Shown piece by piece: positions 39,646-46,473 of a stretch of 64,000 bases of DNA. Below the pieces are notes generated by a model that saw only the letters and a list, made by a program, of their open reading frames with translations, did not search any database and was not told the DNA's origin. Position 1 is the first letter of the stretch. Each line of letters begins with the position of its first letter. Position numbers and translations under genes: made by a program. The stretch is from Staphylococcus americanisciuri. Lineage in GTDB: Bacteria > Bacillota > Bacilli > Staphylococcales > Staphylococcaceae. The stretch spans positions 1 to 64,000 of the forward strand of contig NZ_JANUXY010000006.1 in NCBI RefSeq assembly GCF_024814435.1. The letters run 5' to 3'.

Positions 39646-39920
39646 ATGACATTACAAAAGTTAGCAGCAGGGGCAACATTATCAACGCCTACACAAAGCA
39701 TTATAAAAAATGAAAATGCGCCTCTATTAAAAGCGTGTGTAAAATTCAATCTAAGTACATTAGAGTCTAGAACAAAACGATTAAATATTAGTTGGCATAA
39801 CTTATGAATCTTCTCATGCGAGTGCCCCTATGAGAATAGGAGCGAATCATTATTTAAGTTATGACAAAGAGAAAATAATCGAAAGTGAGGAATTGACTTG
39901 GTACATTATAACTGTGCGTG
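39646..39920 (+). pseudogene. Possible frameshifted gene remnant
   Basis: A 53-codon frame opens at ATG 39646 with AGGA 8 bases upstream (MTLQKLAAGATLSTPTQSI...) and stops at 39807. The +1 frame continues with protein-like sequence (VGITYESSHASAPMRIGANHYLSYDKEKIIES) to about 39920. This looks like one gene broken near 39790. I do not recognise the product. Upstream, a CACCC/GGGTG hairpin lies at about 39535-39553. It could instead be non-coding. Confidence 0.35.
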
Positions 39921-40302
39921 TTTAGTAAACATTAAAGATAAAAGTATTTTTTTAGTGAGAACTTATGATAATAATCAATATTATCTACCAGGAGGAAAAA
40001 TTGAAGATAAAGAAACTTTTGATGAAACGCTAATAAGAGAATTAAAAGAAGAACTTTCTTTAAGTATTAAGAAAAGTGAAATAGCGTTTTGGAAATCAAT
40101 AGAAGGTCCGGCTTATCCTAATACGGAAGAGACTGTGTTGTTAAATTGCTTTCTTTTCTCCGGTAAATCTTTTGATTATAAAATTAATCATGAGATTACC
40201 GATGCAAATTTTTTCTCAATCTATGATAAAGGAATAATGGCTCCAGCAGTTATAAATGTTTTAAAGGCTTTGGAGGAGGACGGATATATATCATATCAAT
40301 AA
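39898..40302 (+). CDS. NUDIX hydrolase
   Basis: 134 residues, TTG start at 39898 with GTGAGG upstream. The Nudix box reads GGKIEDKETFDETLIREL and continues KEELSL, giving the full G-x5-E-x7-REL-x-EE-x-L pattern, so it should be active on a nucleoside diphosphate derivative. Lower GC than its neighbours and position at the edge of the accessory region suggest it was acquired. Substrate unknown. Confidence 0.85.
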   Translation: MVHYNCACLVNIKDKSIFLVRTYDNNQYYLPGGKIEDKETFDETLIRELKEELSLSIKKSEIAFWKSIEGPAYPNTEETVLLNCFLFSGKSFDYKINHEITDANFFSIYDKGIMAPAVINVLKALEEDGYISYQ

Positions 40303-40505
40303 ATTAAAAGAAATATTTTTCTGGTTTTTCACGTGTATGTAAAAGGTTAGGATTAAATACTTGATAAGTACCTTAAGCGCGCGACTGTACGCTAAAATGA
40401 AGACAGCTATTATAATTTAGCTGGAGCAATATTGTAAACAAAAACTAGGTACTTATCATTATCTTTCCATTACAAAAGCTGAATAGCCTTTTTAATGAAA
40501 TACAT
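40303..40505. other. Intergenic region with a 97-bp element bounded by inverted repeats
   Basis: No gene. A perfect 12-bp inverted repeat, TGATAAGTACCT (40362-40373) and AGGTACTTATCA (40447-40458), bounds 73 bases that contain further small hairpins. No target duplication is visible. Confidence 0.45.
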
Positions 40506-40580
40506 AAAACATCGTTATATCGACGTTGTGTTCACGAAATATAACGGTGGATTAACGAAATATAAGTAATTAACGGAAAC
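40506..40580. repeat. Left direct repeat of the tRNA-Ser island (attL-like)
   Basis: 75 bases that match 43420-43495 with about six differences. The copy ends in TAACGGAAAC, which on the other strand is the last six bases of tRNA-Ser (GTTTCC) and its downstream flank. The repeat also holds a CCACCGTTATAT...ATATAACG stem. Such duplicated tRNA 3' ends are left by site-specific integration. Confidence 0.75.
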
Positions 40581-40621
40581 TGTTGAAGTTGAAGAGTTGG
40601 TTTTTGAGTAGGGGGAGCATA

Positions 40622-40819
40622 ATGAGAAAGCACATTGAGGCTTTACTAAAACGAAACATTTCTAGTAACAGCATTGCGACACATACAGGGGTGTCGCAAG
40701 CCATTATAAGTAAACTACGTAATGGCAAGCGTCCCATTAAGAATTTAACAATTGAAACGGGTGAGAAGCTTGTTCGATATGAGAAGGAACTGGAAAGAAT
40801 AGAAAATAAAATTGAATAG
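40622..40819 (+). CDS. Small HTH protein 1
   Basis: 65 residues from ATG 40622 (GGGGGAGC upstream). Basic helix-turn-helix protein: LLKRNISSNSIATHTGVSQAIISKLRNGKR reads as an XRE-like HTH, then a helical ETGEKLVRYEKELERIENK tail. It is a clear paralogue of the protein at 43052-43261. A terminator follows at 40828-40856. Such small HTH proteins are known from staphylococcal plasmids; role unknown, probably autoregulation or copy control. Confidence 0.7.
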   Translation: MRKHIEALLKRNISSNSIATHTGVSQAIISKLRNGKRPIKNLTIETGEKLVRYEKELERIENKIE

Positions 40820-40827
40820 TAATTTAA

Positions 40828-40856
40828 GCCGTACCATAGCTGGTGCGGTTATTTAT
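40828..40856 (+). terminator. Terminator of small HTH gene 1
   Basis: Stem CCG.ACCA/TGGT.CGG with a TAGC loop, then TTATTTATTT. Confidence 0.65.
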
Positions 40857-40915
40857 TTGAAAAAAGACAAAAAAAAGAGAGCACTGTGTTATAATATAGA
40901 CAATATAATTTTAAT

Positions 40916-41535
40916 TTAATTGGTTTGGCACTTGTACTGTTGACGCAGTCCAAGTGCTCTTTTTGTTTCATAAAAAACTTGGTCTGTTTCGATTTTGAAT
41001 ATAATTCTCAATATCTTATGAGCACAAGCTATAATAGCTTTCATCTTTGAACCTTTAGAAGACACTCTCGTGTACAGATTATTGAATGCTTCATCATGTG
41101 ATTTTCCCGCTATCCCACCTGCAATGACTAAAGCCGTCTTTAAATACTTATTACCCTGAGTGATATGAGAAGATTTACTTTTACCTGCACTTTCATAAGA
41201 ACCAGGTGCTAAACTAGCCCACGAAGCTAAGTGAGCAGATGTTTTAAAGGCTTCTACAGTTGGACCAATTTCTCCTAAAACAACGTCACTTACTTCTTTG
41301 CTTACACCTGGGATACTTTGTAACTTTTCATTCATTTCTTTAAAATGATGTTCTATATATTGGTCAATCTCTCGAGAAATTCTCAAAAGCTTTTCTTCAT
41401 AAAATGTTAATTCTTCAAAGGATTCTCTAAGTAACCACGCATCCTGAACTGATAACTTACCTTCCATTGCTTCTACAATTTCTGTAGGTGTTGCTCGCAT
41501 TCTTCCGTGCATACATTTAATGACAGATTGTTCTC
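40916..41535 (-). pseudogene. IS110-family transposase, C-terminal part only
   Basis: About 200 codons remain of a protein usually near 400. The Transposase_20 region is intact (IPGVSKEVSDVVLGEIGP, then WASLAPGSYESAGKSKS and KYLKTALV). The N-terminal DEDD RuvC-like catalytic domain is missing, and an in-frame stop lies just before 41530. It is cut at about 41520-41535, where the IS4-type remnant begins on the other strand. Inactive. Confidence 0.85.
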
Positions 41536-41568
41536 AATAATTTCTCCATTAGTAAACAGACTCAGTAG

Positions 41569-42452
41569 CTTCCGTCCAGATTTACTAAAAATATCGGTAG
41601 AAAACTATCAAAGGTGCCAACAGATGTATTCCAACTTATTTTTAATGACTTAGTCAATCAGATACATCAACACCATAACTATGAACACAAATTTAAGACA
41701 TCAACGCCATTGAAAATCATTGATTCTAGCACGCTCCCATTGAGTCTACACAAACATCAATGGGCAGAATTTAGGTCTATGAAGTCAGGTGTTAAGCTCC
41801 ATATGAGACTGATATATATGCCTGATAAAGATGCATATCCTGATCAATTTTATTTAACGAATGCTTGTGAAAGTGACCAAAACAATCTAGATGTATTGAT
41901 AGATGCCAAGGCATGTACGTATGTTTTCGACCGTGGATATATAAACTATGAACGCTTTGATTGTATGACAGATGACGGTTATCACTTCGTATCAAAATTA
42001 AGAAAAAACGCTGTTTATCGTGTTATTGAAAACTTTGACATAGCTGAAAGCAACAATGTCGTTTCTGATTAAATGGTCTATATAGGTACTCCACAAAATC
42101 GTTCAAAAAATCCCTATCGCTTATTAACAGTGGTAGACCGTTTTTGATTATCACAAATCGATTTGATTTAACACCTGATGAAGTGGCAGATATTTATAAA
42201 TCACGTTGGTCAATTGAACTTTTCTTTAAGTGGGTCAAGCAACATATGAATATTAAAAAGTTTTATGGACATTCTCAAACAGCCGTAACCAATCAAGTAT
42301 ATATCGCTATGATTGTATACTCTCTGAATGTCTTAATTAAGCTCAAAACCAATAGTAAGAAGAAACTCCTGCAAATCACTCGACTACTCAAAGCGAAAAT
42401 ATGGGAACAACCACATTACTGGATTAGAAGAATCAGTGGGACAATACCTTGA
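41569..42452 (+). pseudogene. IS4-family transposase remnant
   Basis: DDE transposase pieces in order: a stretch from LPSRFTKNIGRKL to IDSSTLPLSL (first D), TYVFDRGYINYERFD (second D), and YKSRWSIELFFKWVK (the Y-R-E-K signature with the catalytic E). It is broken by a TAG at 41566, a TAA at 42070 and a frameshift at a T5 run (42141-42145). The N-terminus is missing. Inactive; the region after 42452 up to 42590 shows nothing clear. Confidence 0.85.
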
Positions 42453-42592
42453 TAATATGTTCTATTTGTCGATCATGCCAAGAGAAACCGAATACGTCAA
42501 AATTATTCAAGTGTTTTCCTTTTTTGACTTTAATAGAACCAACTTTATTTCAGAATATTCAGTATCTACTTATGCGACACTAATGAAAAAAT

Positions 42593-42652
42593 TATAGAAA
42601 AAGATAGTGAAATATAGAAAAAGATAGTGAAATATAGAAAAATATAGTAAAA
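42593..42652 (+). repeat. Three tandem 20-bp repeats
   Basis: Units TATAGAAAAAGATAGTGAAA at 42593-42612 and 42613-42632 are identical; the third (42633-42652) has three changes. They end just before the -35 box of the peptide promoter, so they may be an iteron array or a regulator binding site. Confidence 0.8.
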
Positions 42653-42657
42653 AAGGA

Positions 42658-42686
42658 TTGGTTGAATTCCGGTTGGGTAGTATAAT
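42658..42686 (+). promoter_or_regulatory. Promoter of the membrane-peptide operon
   Basis: -35 TTGGTT (42658-42663), 17-bp spacer, consensus -10 TATAAT (42681-42686). Transcription should start near 42693, opening with a hairpin TGTAAGT/ACTTACA at the 5' end. Confidence 0.7.
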
Positions 42687-42742
42687 TATATATGTAAGTT
42701 GGTTAATTACTTACACACTTCAAGTGAAAGGAGGATAAAACC

Positions 42743-42877
42743 TTGGTTTACTTGATAGAAAAAGCGCTAGAACAACCATTATCATTGTTGATACTAGTTC
42801 TTCCAGCGCTATTAAAACAACTAAGAATTTGGCATCTAGGTTATCTGGCGACGAAACAAGATAACCAAGAAAAGTAA
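42743..42877 (+). CDS. Small membrane peptide A (candidate type I toxin)
   Basis: 44 codons from a TTG start at 42743, with a strong SD AAAGGAGGA 8 bases upstream. The peptide has a hydrophobic core (LSLLILVLPALL, about residues 14-25) between an acidic N-terminus and a basic, charged C-terminus, as in membrane-active toxin peptides. The SD (42730-42734) and the ten bases before it (42717-42726) can pair with 42898-42914 beyond the stop codon, which would mask translation. An antisense promoter and terminator oppose the gene (42758-42940). Not a recognised family; a leader peptide controlling plasmid replication is the main alternative. Confidence 0.6.
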   Translation: MVYLIEKALEQPLSLLILVLPALLKQLRIWHLGYLATKQDNQEK

Positions 42878-42905
42878 TCTAACGGAGCCTTCGGGCTCCT
42901 CCTAC
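42758..42905 (-). ncRNA. Candidate antisense RNA to peptide A
   Basis: Minus-strand promoter: -35 TTGAAA (42940-42935), 17-bp spacer, -10 TATACT (42917-42912), giving a start near 42905. The RNA would run through the 3' two thirds of the peptide gene. It would end at a minus-strand terminator with arms AGCGCT..GAAC/GTTC.AGCGCT (42797-42810 and 42763-42773) followed by five U. Length is about 145 nt. It also contains GGAGCC/GGCTCC around a CGAA tetraloop. Inferred from sequence only. Confidence 0.6.
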
Positions 42906-42914
42906 ACTTGAAGT
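42884..42914 (+). promoter_or_regulatory. 3' hairpin and SD-pairing arm of the peptide A mRNA
   Basis: GGAGCC/GGCTCC around a TTCG tetraloop (42884-42899), overlapped by CCTCC (42898-42902) and CACTTGAAGT (42905-42914). The latter two are exactly complementary to GGAGG and ACTTCAAGTG at the ribosome binding site of peptide A. There is no U-run, so it may be a processed or read-through structure rather than a terminator. Confidence 0.6.
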
Positions 42915-42942
42915 ATATAATAATTTTTGGAGGTTTTCAAAT

Positions 42943-43059
42943 ATGACGGGACAAATGTATTTATCATTATTTATATTAAGCCTACCATTATTATTGTTTA
43001 TTGGAAGAAAAATACACTTTTATTATTTAGATAGAAAGAATGTGGATAGAAATGACTGA
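42943..43059 (+). CDS. Small membrane peptide B
   Basis: 38 residues from ATG 42943, with TTGGAGG 9 bases upstream. One hydrophobic segment (MYLSLFILSLPLLLFIG, 5-21) and a basic, aromatic tail. The last bases overlap the start of HTH protein 2, so translation is probably coupled. It lies downstream of peptide A with no clear terminator between. Function unknown. Confidence 0.55.
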   Translation: MTGQMYLSLFILSLPLLLFIGRKIHFYYLDRKNVDRND

Positions 43060-43261
43060 ATTTAAATTAACCATTCAAAAACTACTAGATAGTAATGTAT
43101 CAGGCTATCAAATTCATAAAGACACCGGCATATCGCAGGCACGCATATCAGATTTGAGAAGAGGCATTAGACAACTTGGTGGTATATCTTTAGATACTGC
43201 TGAAAAACTGTACAACTACCAACGGCAACTCGAACAAAACACAACCCCACCTGGAGAATAG
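43052..43261 (+). CDS. Small HTH protein 2
   Basis: 69 residues from ATG 43052 (a start at ATG 43040 is also possible; neither has a good SD, in keeping with coupling to peptide B). KLLDSNVSGYQIHKDTGISQARISDLRRG is an XRE-like HTH, followed by a helical DTAEKLYNYQRQLEQ tail. It aligns along its length with HTH protein 1 at 40622. The terminator overlaps the last codons (TTPPGE). A likely regulator of this small operon. Confidence 0.7.
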   Translation: MTEFKLTIQKLLDSNVSGYQIHKDTGISQARISDLRRGIRQLGGISLDTAEKLYNYQRQLEQNTTPPGE

Positions 43262-43272
43262 GTGGGGTTTTA
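43243..43272 (+). terminator. Terminator of the peptide/HTH operon
   Basis: Perfect stem AACCCCACC/GGTGGGGTT with an 8-base loop and TTTT; its left arm is inside the HTH 2 coding sequence. Confidence 0.85.
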
Positions 43273-43297
43273 AGAATAAAAAACTTGGGAACATCTC

Positions 43298-43377
43298 GGG
43301 GACGTTTTTTAACTTTTCGACGTTACGGGGACGTTTTTTTAACTTTTCGACGTTACGGGGACGTTATGGGGACGTTT
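43298..43377 (+). repeat. Tandem 29/30-bp repeats (GGGGACGTT...GACGTTAC)
   Basis: Units at 43298-43326 and 43327-43356 differ only by one T in the T-run; two truncated units (GGGGACGTTA at 43357 and GGGGACGTTT at 43368) follow. Each unit has GACGTT twice. Iteron-like, between the HTH operon and the right direct repeat. Confidence 0.8.
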
Positions 43378-43419
43378 AGCACGAAATACGACATTCAACG
43401 AGTTTTAACGAAATACAAC

Positions 43420-43495
43420 AAAACACCGTTATATCAACGTTTGTGTTCACGAGATATAACGGTGGATTAACGAAATATAAGCAATTAACGGAAAC
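43420..43495. repeat. Right direct repeat of the tRNA-Ser island (attR-like)
   Basis: 76 bases matching 40506-40580. It contains a perfect 12-bp inverted repeat (43424-43435 and 43453-43464) that, read with tRNA-Ser, may act as its terminator, and ends in the tRNA 3' bases GGAAAC. Confidence 0.75.
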
Positions 43496-43577
43496 GGAGG
43501 GATTTGAACCCTCGCGCCGCTCTCGCGACCTACACCCTTAGCAGGGGCGCCTCTTCAGCCAACTTGAGTACGTTTCC
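43490..43577 (-). tRNA. tRNA-Ser (anticodon GCU)
   Basis: 88 bases with acceptor arms GGAAACG/CGTTTCC, a long variable arm as in serine tRNAs, T-loop GGTTCAAATCC and anticodon loop CTGCTAA (GCU). No encoded CCA. Its 3' end is the integration target of the island. Confidence 0.95.
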
Positions 43578-43581
43578 ATGG

Positions 43582-43653
43582 CTCCACAGGTAGGACTCGA
43601 ACCTACGACCGATCGGTTAACAGCCGATAGCTCTACCACTGAGCTACTGTGGA
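43582..43653 (-). tRNA. tRNA-Asn (anticodon GUU)
   Basis: 72 bases with acceptor TCCACAG/CTGTGGA, D-arm GTAGCTCAGTGGTAGAGC, anticodon loop CTGTTAA (GUU) and T-arm GTAGGTTCGAGTCCTAC. Lies 5 bases upstream of tRNA-Ser on the same strand. Confidence 0.96.
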
Positions 43654-43720
43654 ATAATGTTGTTCTTTCTTAACACAAATATTATTATATCAATATCGAG
43701 AGATAAATCAAGTGATTAAT

Positions 43721-43770
43721 AAAAAAAGTTAACAGAACATTTACACCATCAAAGTAGATGTTCTGTTAAC
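43721..43770 (-). terminator. comK terminator
   Basis: Perfect 13-bp stem GTTAACAGAACAT/ATGTTCTGTTAAC (43728-43740, 43758-43770) followed on the minus strand by TTTTTTT. Confidence 0.88.
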
Positions 43771-43936
43771 GTTACTGATGTCTACATTATTTTTGGATAA
43801 CCATATAAAAATAATATGATGAAGGGTCTTCAAGGAATATCATGTATTTTGTTACATCATAATAAGTGTGTGAATAGGTAAAAAATGGTGGTTAAGAGAA
43901 TGAAGTATCGCAGTGCTTATGAAATATACTGAGTAG

Positions 43937-44581
43937 CTAGTAATTTTTATAAGGAGGGTCTTCGGCTATTTTGGGGTGATAATATCGATGTTCGTTCATT
44001 AAAGCGAGACGTATTTCTTTAAAAATACTGATAAAGTCTCGTATGACACTAACAAGTTCATCATGCTGTGTTTGGTCATATTTTCTAATAAGCTCACCGG
44101 ATTCTATTTTTTGACGGATAAGTGTGTAGGCTAAATGCAAACCATTCTGATATTGATGGCGCAATGTGTATTCAGAAACATTGACAATGAGCGTATGACC
44201 TCCATAAAGATAAACTTTTGATTTACTTGTTTTGTAATGTTCTATCTTTTGGACATAACGAACATTAATCCAGCAATTTTCAGGAACTCGATCTGAATGT
44301 GTTGAGAAAAAGGCAAGGGATTGCGGATCTGGTAGGAAGAAGGGGGGTTTACTGGAGACATCAATGAGCGTTTTTACTTCTGCTTTGATATGTGGATAGG
44401 TGTTGTAACGATGGCGACATGCATATTCGATAAATCTTAAGGGGCGCATGTTTTTGGTCTTTCTTTTGCCATTGTTATAGAGCAGTTCTGTTCGTGTGTT
44501 CACACCATCAGGGCCAGCGATTGGCTTGATGAGCATGACATTGGCATCAATGATATGTTGCGTATTAATTTGTTGGGGCAT
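43937..44581 (-). CDS. comK: Competence transcription factor ComK
   Basis: 214 residues from ATG 44581; AAAGGA is 8 bases upstream, while the ATG at 44590 would sit on it. Typical ComK core: ALIKP-like start (VMLIKPI), RPLRFIEYACRHRYNTY, the basic SKPPFFLP region and CWINVRYV. ComK activates late competence genes and is a ClpCP-MecA substrate. The reading frame is intact, so competence genes could still be switched on; coiA and mecA are in this window. Confidence 0.93.
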   Translation of the reverse strand: MPQQINTQHIIDANVMLIKPIAGPDGVNTRTELLYNNGKRKTKNMRPLRFIEYACRHRYNTYPHIKAEVKTLIDVSSKPPFFLPDPQSLAFFSTHSDRVPENCWINVRYVQKIEHYKTSKSKVYLYGGHTLIVNVSEYTLRHQYQNGLHLAYTLIRQKIESGELIRKYDQTQHDELVSVIRDFISIFKEIRLALMNEHRYYHPKIAEDPPYKNY

Positions 44582-44728
44582 AAGCAGCATCCTTTCAAAT
44601 TATTTATCTCTATTTATAAACTTAATTATAAAACGCATCTAAATATTGTCAACTATGAATTCTGAATATTATGTATATAATCGTGTTGTTTTTATTGTTT
44701 CAAAACTTGAAAAAATTCAGAAAATTGA

Positions 44729-44757
44729 TTGCAATTTGTTAGGTGATTAGGTATACT
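44729..44757 (+). promoter_or_regulatory. Promoter of the IDEAL-domain gene
   Basis: -35 TTGCAA (44729-44734), 17-bp spacer, -10 TATACT (44752-44757), 43 bases before the start codon. Confidence 0.65.
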
Positions 44758-44800
44758 GTGTATTATCAAAAATAAAACAACACTCAGAGGAGGAAACATC

Positions 44801-45019
44801 ATGAAACATAAAATTGATGTGAAACAACATGTCCCCGTCAATCCTATGCAAGCAGTCAATCGATTGGGTGCAGAATTGGTGATTGAGGCAGCGCTAAAAA
44901 GTCATAGAAAAGCGCAATTAGCACAACTAATAGACGAAGCGTTGATGAACAAAAACAAAGAGGATTTCTTTAAGTATACTGAAGAATATAATGAGTTGGA
45001 GGCGGAAAACATTGTCTAA
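44801..45019 (+). CDS. IDEAL domain protein
   Basis: 72 residues with GAGGAGG before the ATG. The C-terminal half (QLAQLIDEALMNKNKEDFFKYTEEYNEL) is the IDEAL domain, a short helical motif found in Firmicutes proteins such as ComK-adjacent small proteins. Divergent from comK, as in S. aureus. Function unknown; a link with ComK is suggested by position only. Confidence 0.82.
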   Translation: MKHKIDVKQHVPVNPMQAVNRLGAELVIEAALKSHRKAQLAQLIDEALMNKNKEDFFKYTEEYNELEAENIV

Positions 45020-45045
45020 TTCCTCGGGTCATTCCATAACAAAAT

Positions 45046-45088
45046 AAAAAGGGCTATTCACTGAGTATTAACGAATAGTCCTTTTTAT
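45046..45088. terminator. Bidirectional terminator between IDEAL gene and lplA
   Basis: Stem AAAAAGGGCTATTC/GAATAGTCCTTTTT, 13-base loop. Confidence 0.88.
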
Positions 45089-45094
45089 TATTGT

Positions 45095-46087
45095 TTACAC
45101 CATTAAATCGATTAATTCATCTTTTGGAATAGCATCAAAGTAATGATGTATATCATAATCTTGTAAAGCTACTTGAATTGCTGACTTTTGATGTGTGACA
45201 CCTTCTAATGCGTGCTCTAACTCTTCAATATTTCCTTCTCCAAAGAAGTCACCAAAAATTTTGGCATACGCAATTTGTCCTTTTTTCACATCTAACTTTA
45301 TTTGAACAAAGCCTTTTTCAAATTTATGTTCACGTTCAAAGTTATATTTTGGATTTTTACCATAGTTCCAATCCCACGTGCGATATTTTTCATTAGCGAG
45401 TTGTTCAATGTTACGCCAATCCTCATCTGTTAAATGATAAGTTTCAACGTCTTCATCACCAAATAGTTGCTTTAGAATAATAGACTTGAATGTATCAATG
45501 TCGATGGGTTCATCTAAAAATTCTACGATATTCGCAACACGTTTTCGAACGGATTTAACACCTTTTGACTGGATTTTAGCGGGATTAACTTTTAAAGCGT
45601 TTTGTACTTCATCTAGCTCGCTGTTTAACATAAGTGTTCCATGACTAAACATACGGTCTTTTACTTTTACCATTGCATTGCCTGAAATTTTTGCTGACCC
45701 GACTTGAATATCATTACGTCCCGTCATTTCAGCATCGACCCCCATATTGTTTAATGCATCAACAATAGGTTGTGTGAACTTTTTGAAGTTGTGGAAGCTC
45801 TGACCGTCATCTTTTGTAATAAAGCTAAAATTTAAATTACCAAAATCATGGTAGACAGCACCGCCTCCTGATATACGACGGACAACATCAATGTTATGTT
45901 CTTCAATATAAGATTGGTGTACTTCTTCAATCGTATTCTGATTTTTGCCGACAATAATAGACGGTCTATTGACATAGAATAAAAAGTAACTTTCATCTTC
46001 GTCCATTGGTACGGTTTTTAGCACATATTCCTCCATTGCTAAGTTTAGTGTTGGGTCGGTATGATTGTTGTTACTAATGAATTTCAT
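45095..46087 (-). CDS. lplA: Lipoate-protein ligase A
   Basis: 330 residues. It activates free lipoate with ATP and attaches it to lipoyl domains of 2-oxoacid dehydrogenases and GcvH. Motifs: NRPSIIVGKNQNTIEEV, VVRRISGGGAVYHDFGN (the RRxxGGGxVxHD lipoate-AMP loop), KISGNAMVKVKDRMFSHGTLM with the catalytic lysine. The C-terminal lid domain (about 245-330) is present. GAGAGAAC precedes the ATG. Confidence 0.94.
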   Translation of the reverse strand: MKFISNNNHTDPTLNLAMEEYVLKTVPMDEDESYFLFYVNRPSIIVGKNQNTIEEVHQSYIEEHNIDVVRRISGGGAVYHDFGNLNFSFITKDDGQSFHNFKKFTQPIVDALNNMGVDAEMTGRNDIQVGSAKISGNAMVKVKDRMFSHGTLMLNSELDEVQNALKVNPAKIQSKGVKSVRKRVANIVEFLDEPIDIDTFKSIILKQLFGDEDVETYHLTDEDWRNIEQLANEKYRTWDWNYGKNPKYNFEREHKFEKGFVQIKLDVKKGQIAYAKIFGDFFGEGNIEELEHALEGVTHQKSAIQVALQDYDIHHYFDAIPKDELIDLMV

Positions 46088-46281
46088 TGCTTGTTCTCTC
46101 CTTTATACCCAAATATGCCCTTGATTATATTTATGAACCATTTTATGATTTTTTTCCAATAATTGAAATTGATATAGACAAAATAATATGAACAAATACC
46201 AAAATATGATAGAAATAGTTTATTTAAAGTGCGAACTTTAGTACAATATAGGCTAGTTAATTTTTAAGGGGGGCGAATGTG

Positions 46282-46467
46282 ATGACAATTGCAGAAGTAG
46301 GCGATATTGTAGAATTCCATGATGGTTTAAGAGGAAAGGTAGAAAAAATCAATGACAATTCTGTTATCGTTGATTTAACAATCATGGACAACTTTGTGAC
46401 ACTTGACTTACCTGAAAAAACAGTCATTAATCACAAACGTTATAAAATTGTAGATCAAAAAGGATAA
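46282..46467 (+). CDS. DUF2187 (YkvS-like) small protein
   Basis: 61 residues from ATG 46282, preferred over GTG 46279 because of the distance to AAGGGGGG. KOW-like small beta protein (VGDIVEFHDGLRGKVEKINDNSVIVDLT). Conserved in staphylococci; function unknown. It is followed 6 bases later by the membrane protein gene. Confidence 0.8.
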   Translation: MTIAEVGDIVEFHDGLRGKVEKINDNSVIVDLTIMDNFVTLDLPEKTVINHKRYKIVDQKG

Positions 46468-46473
46468 GGTACT

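Noticed and set aside
42427..42597. Open frame continuing past the IS4-type remnant
   Set aside because: No start signal, translation does not resemble the transposase C-terminus, and it runs into the tandem repeats.
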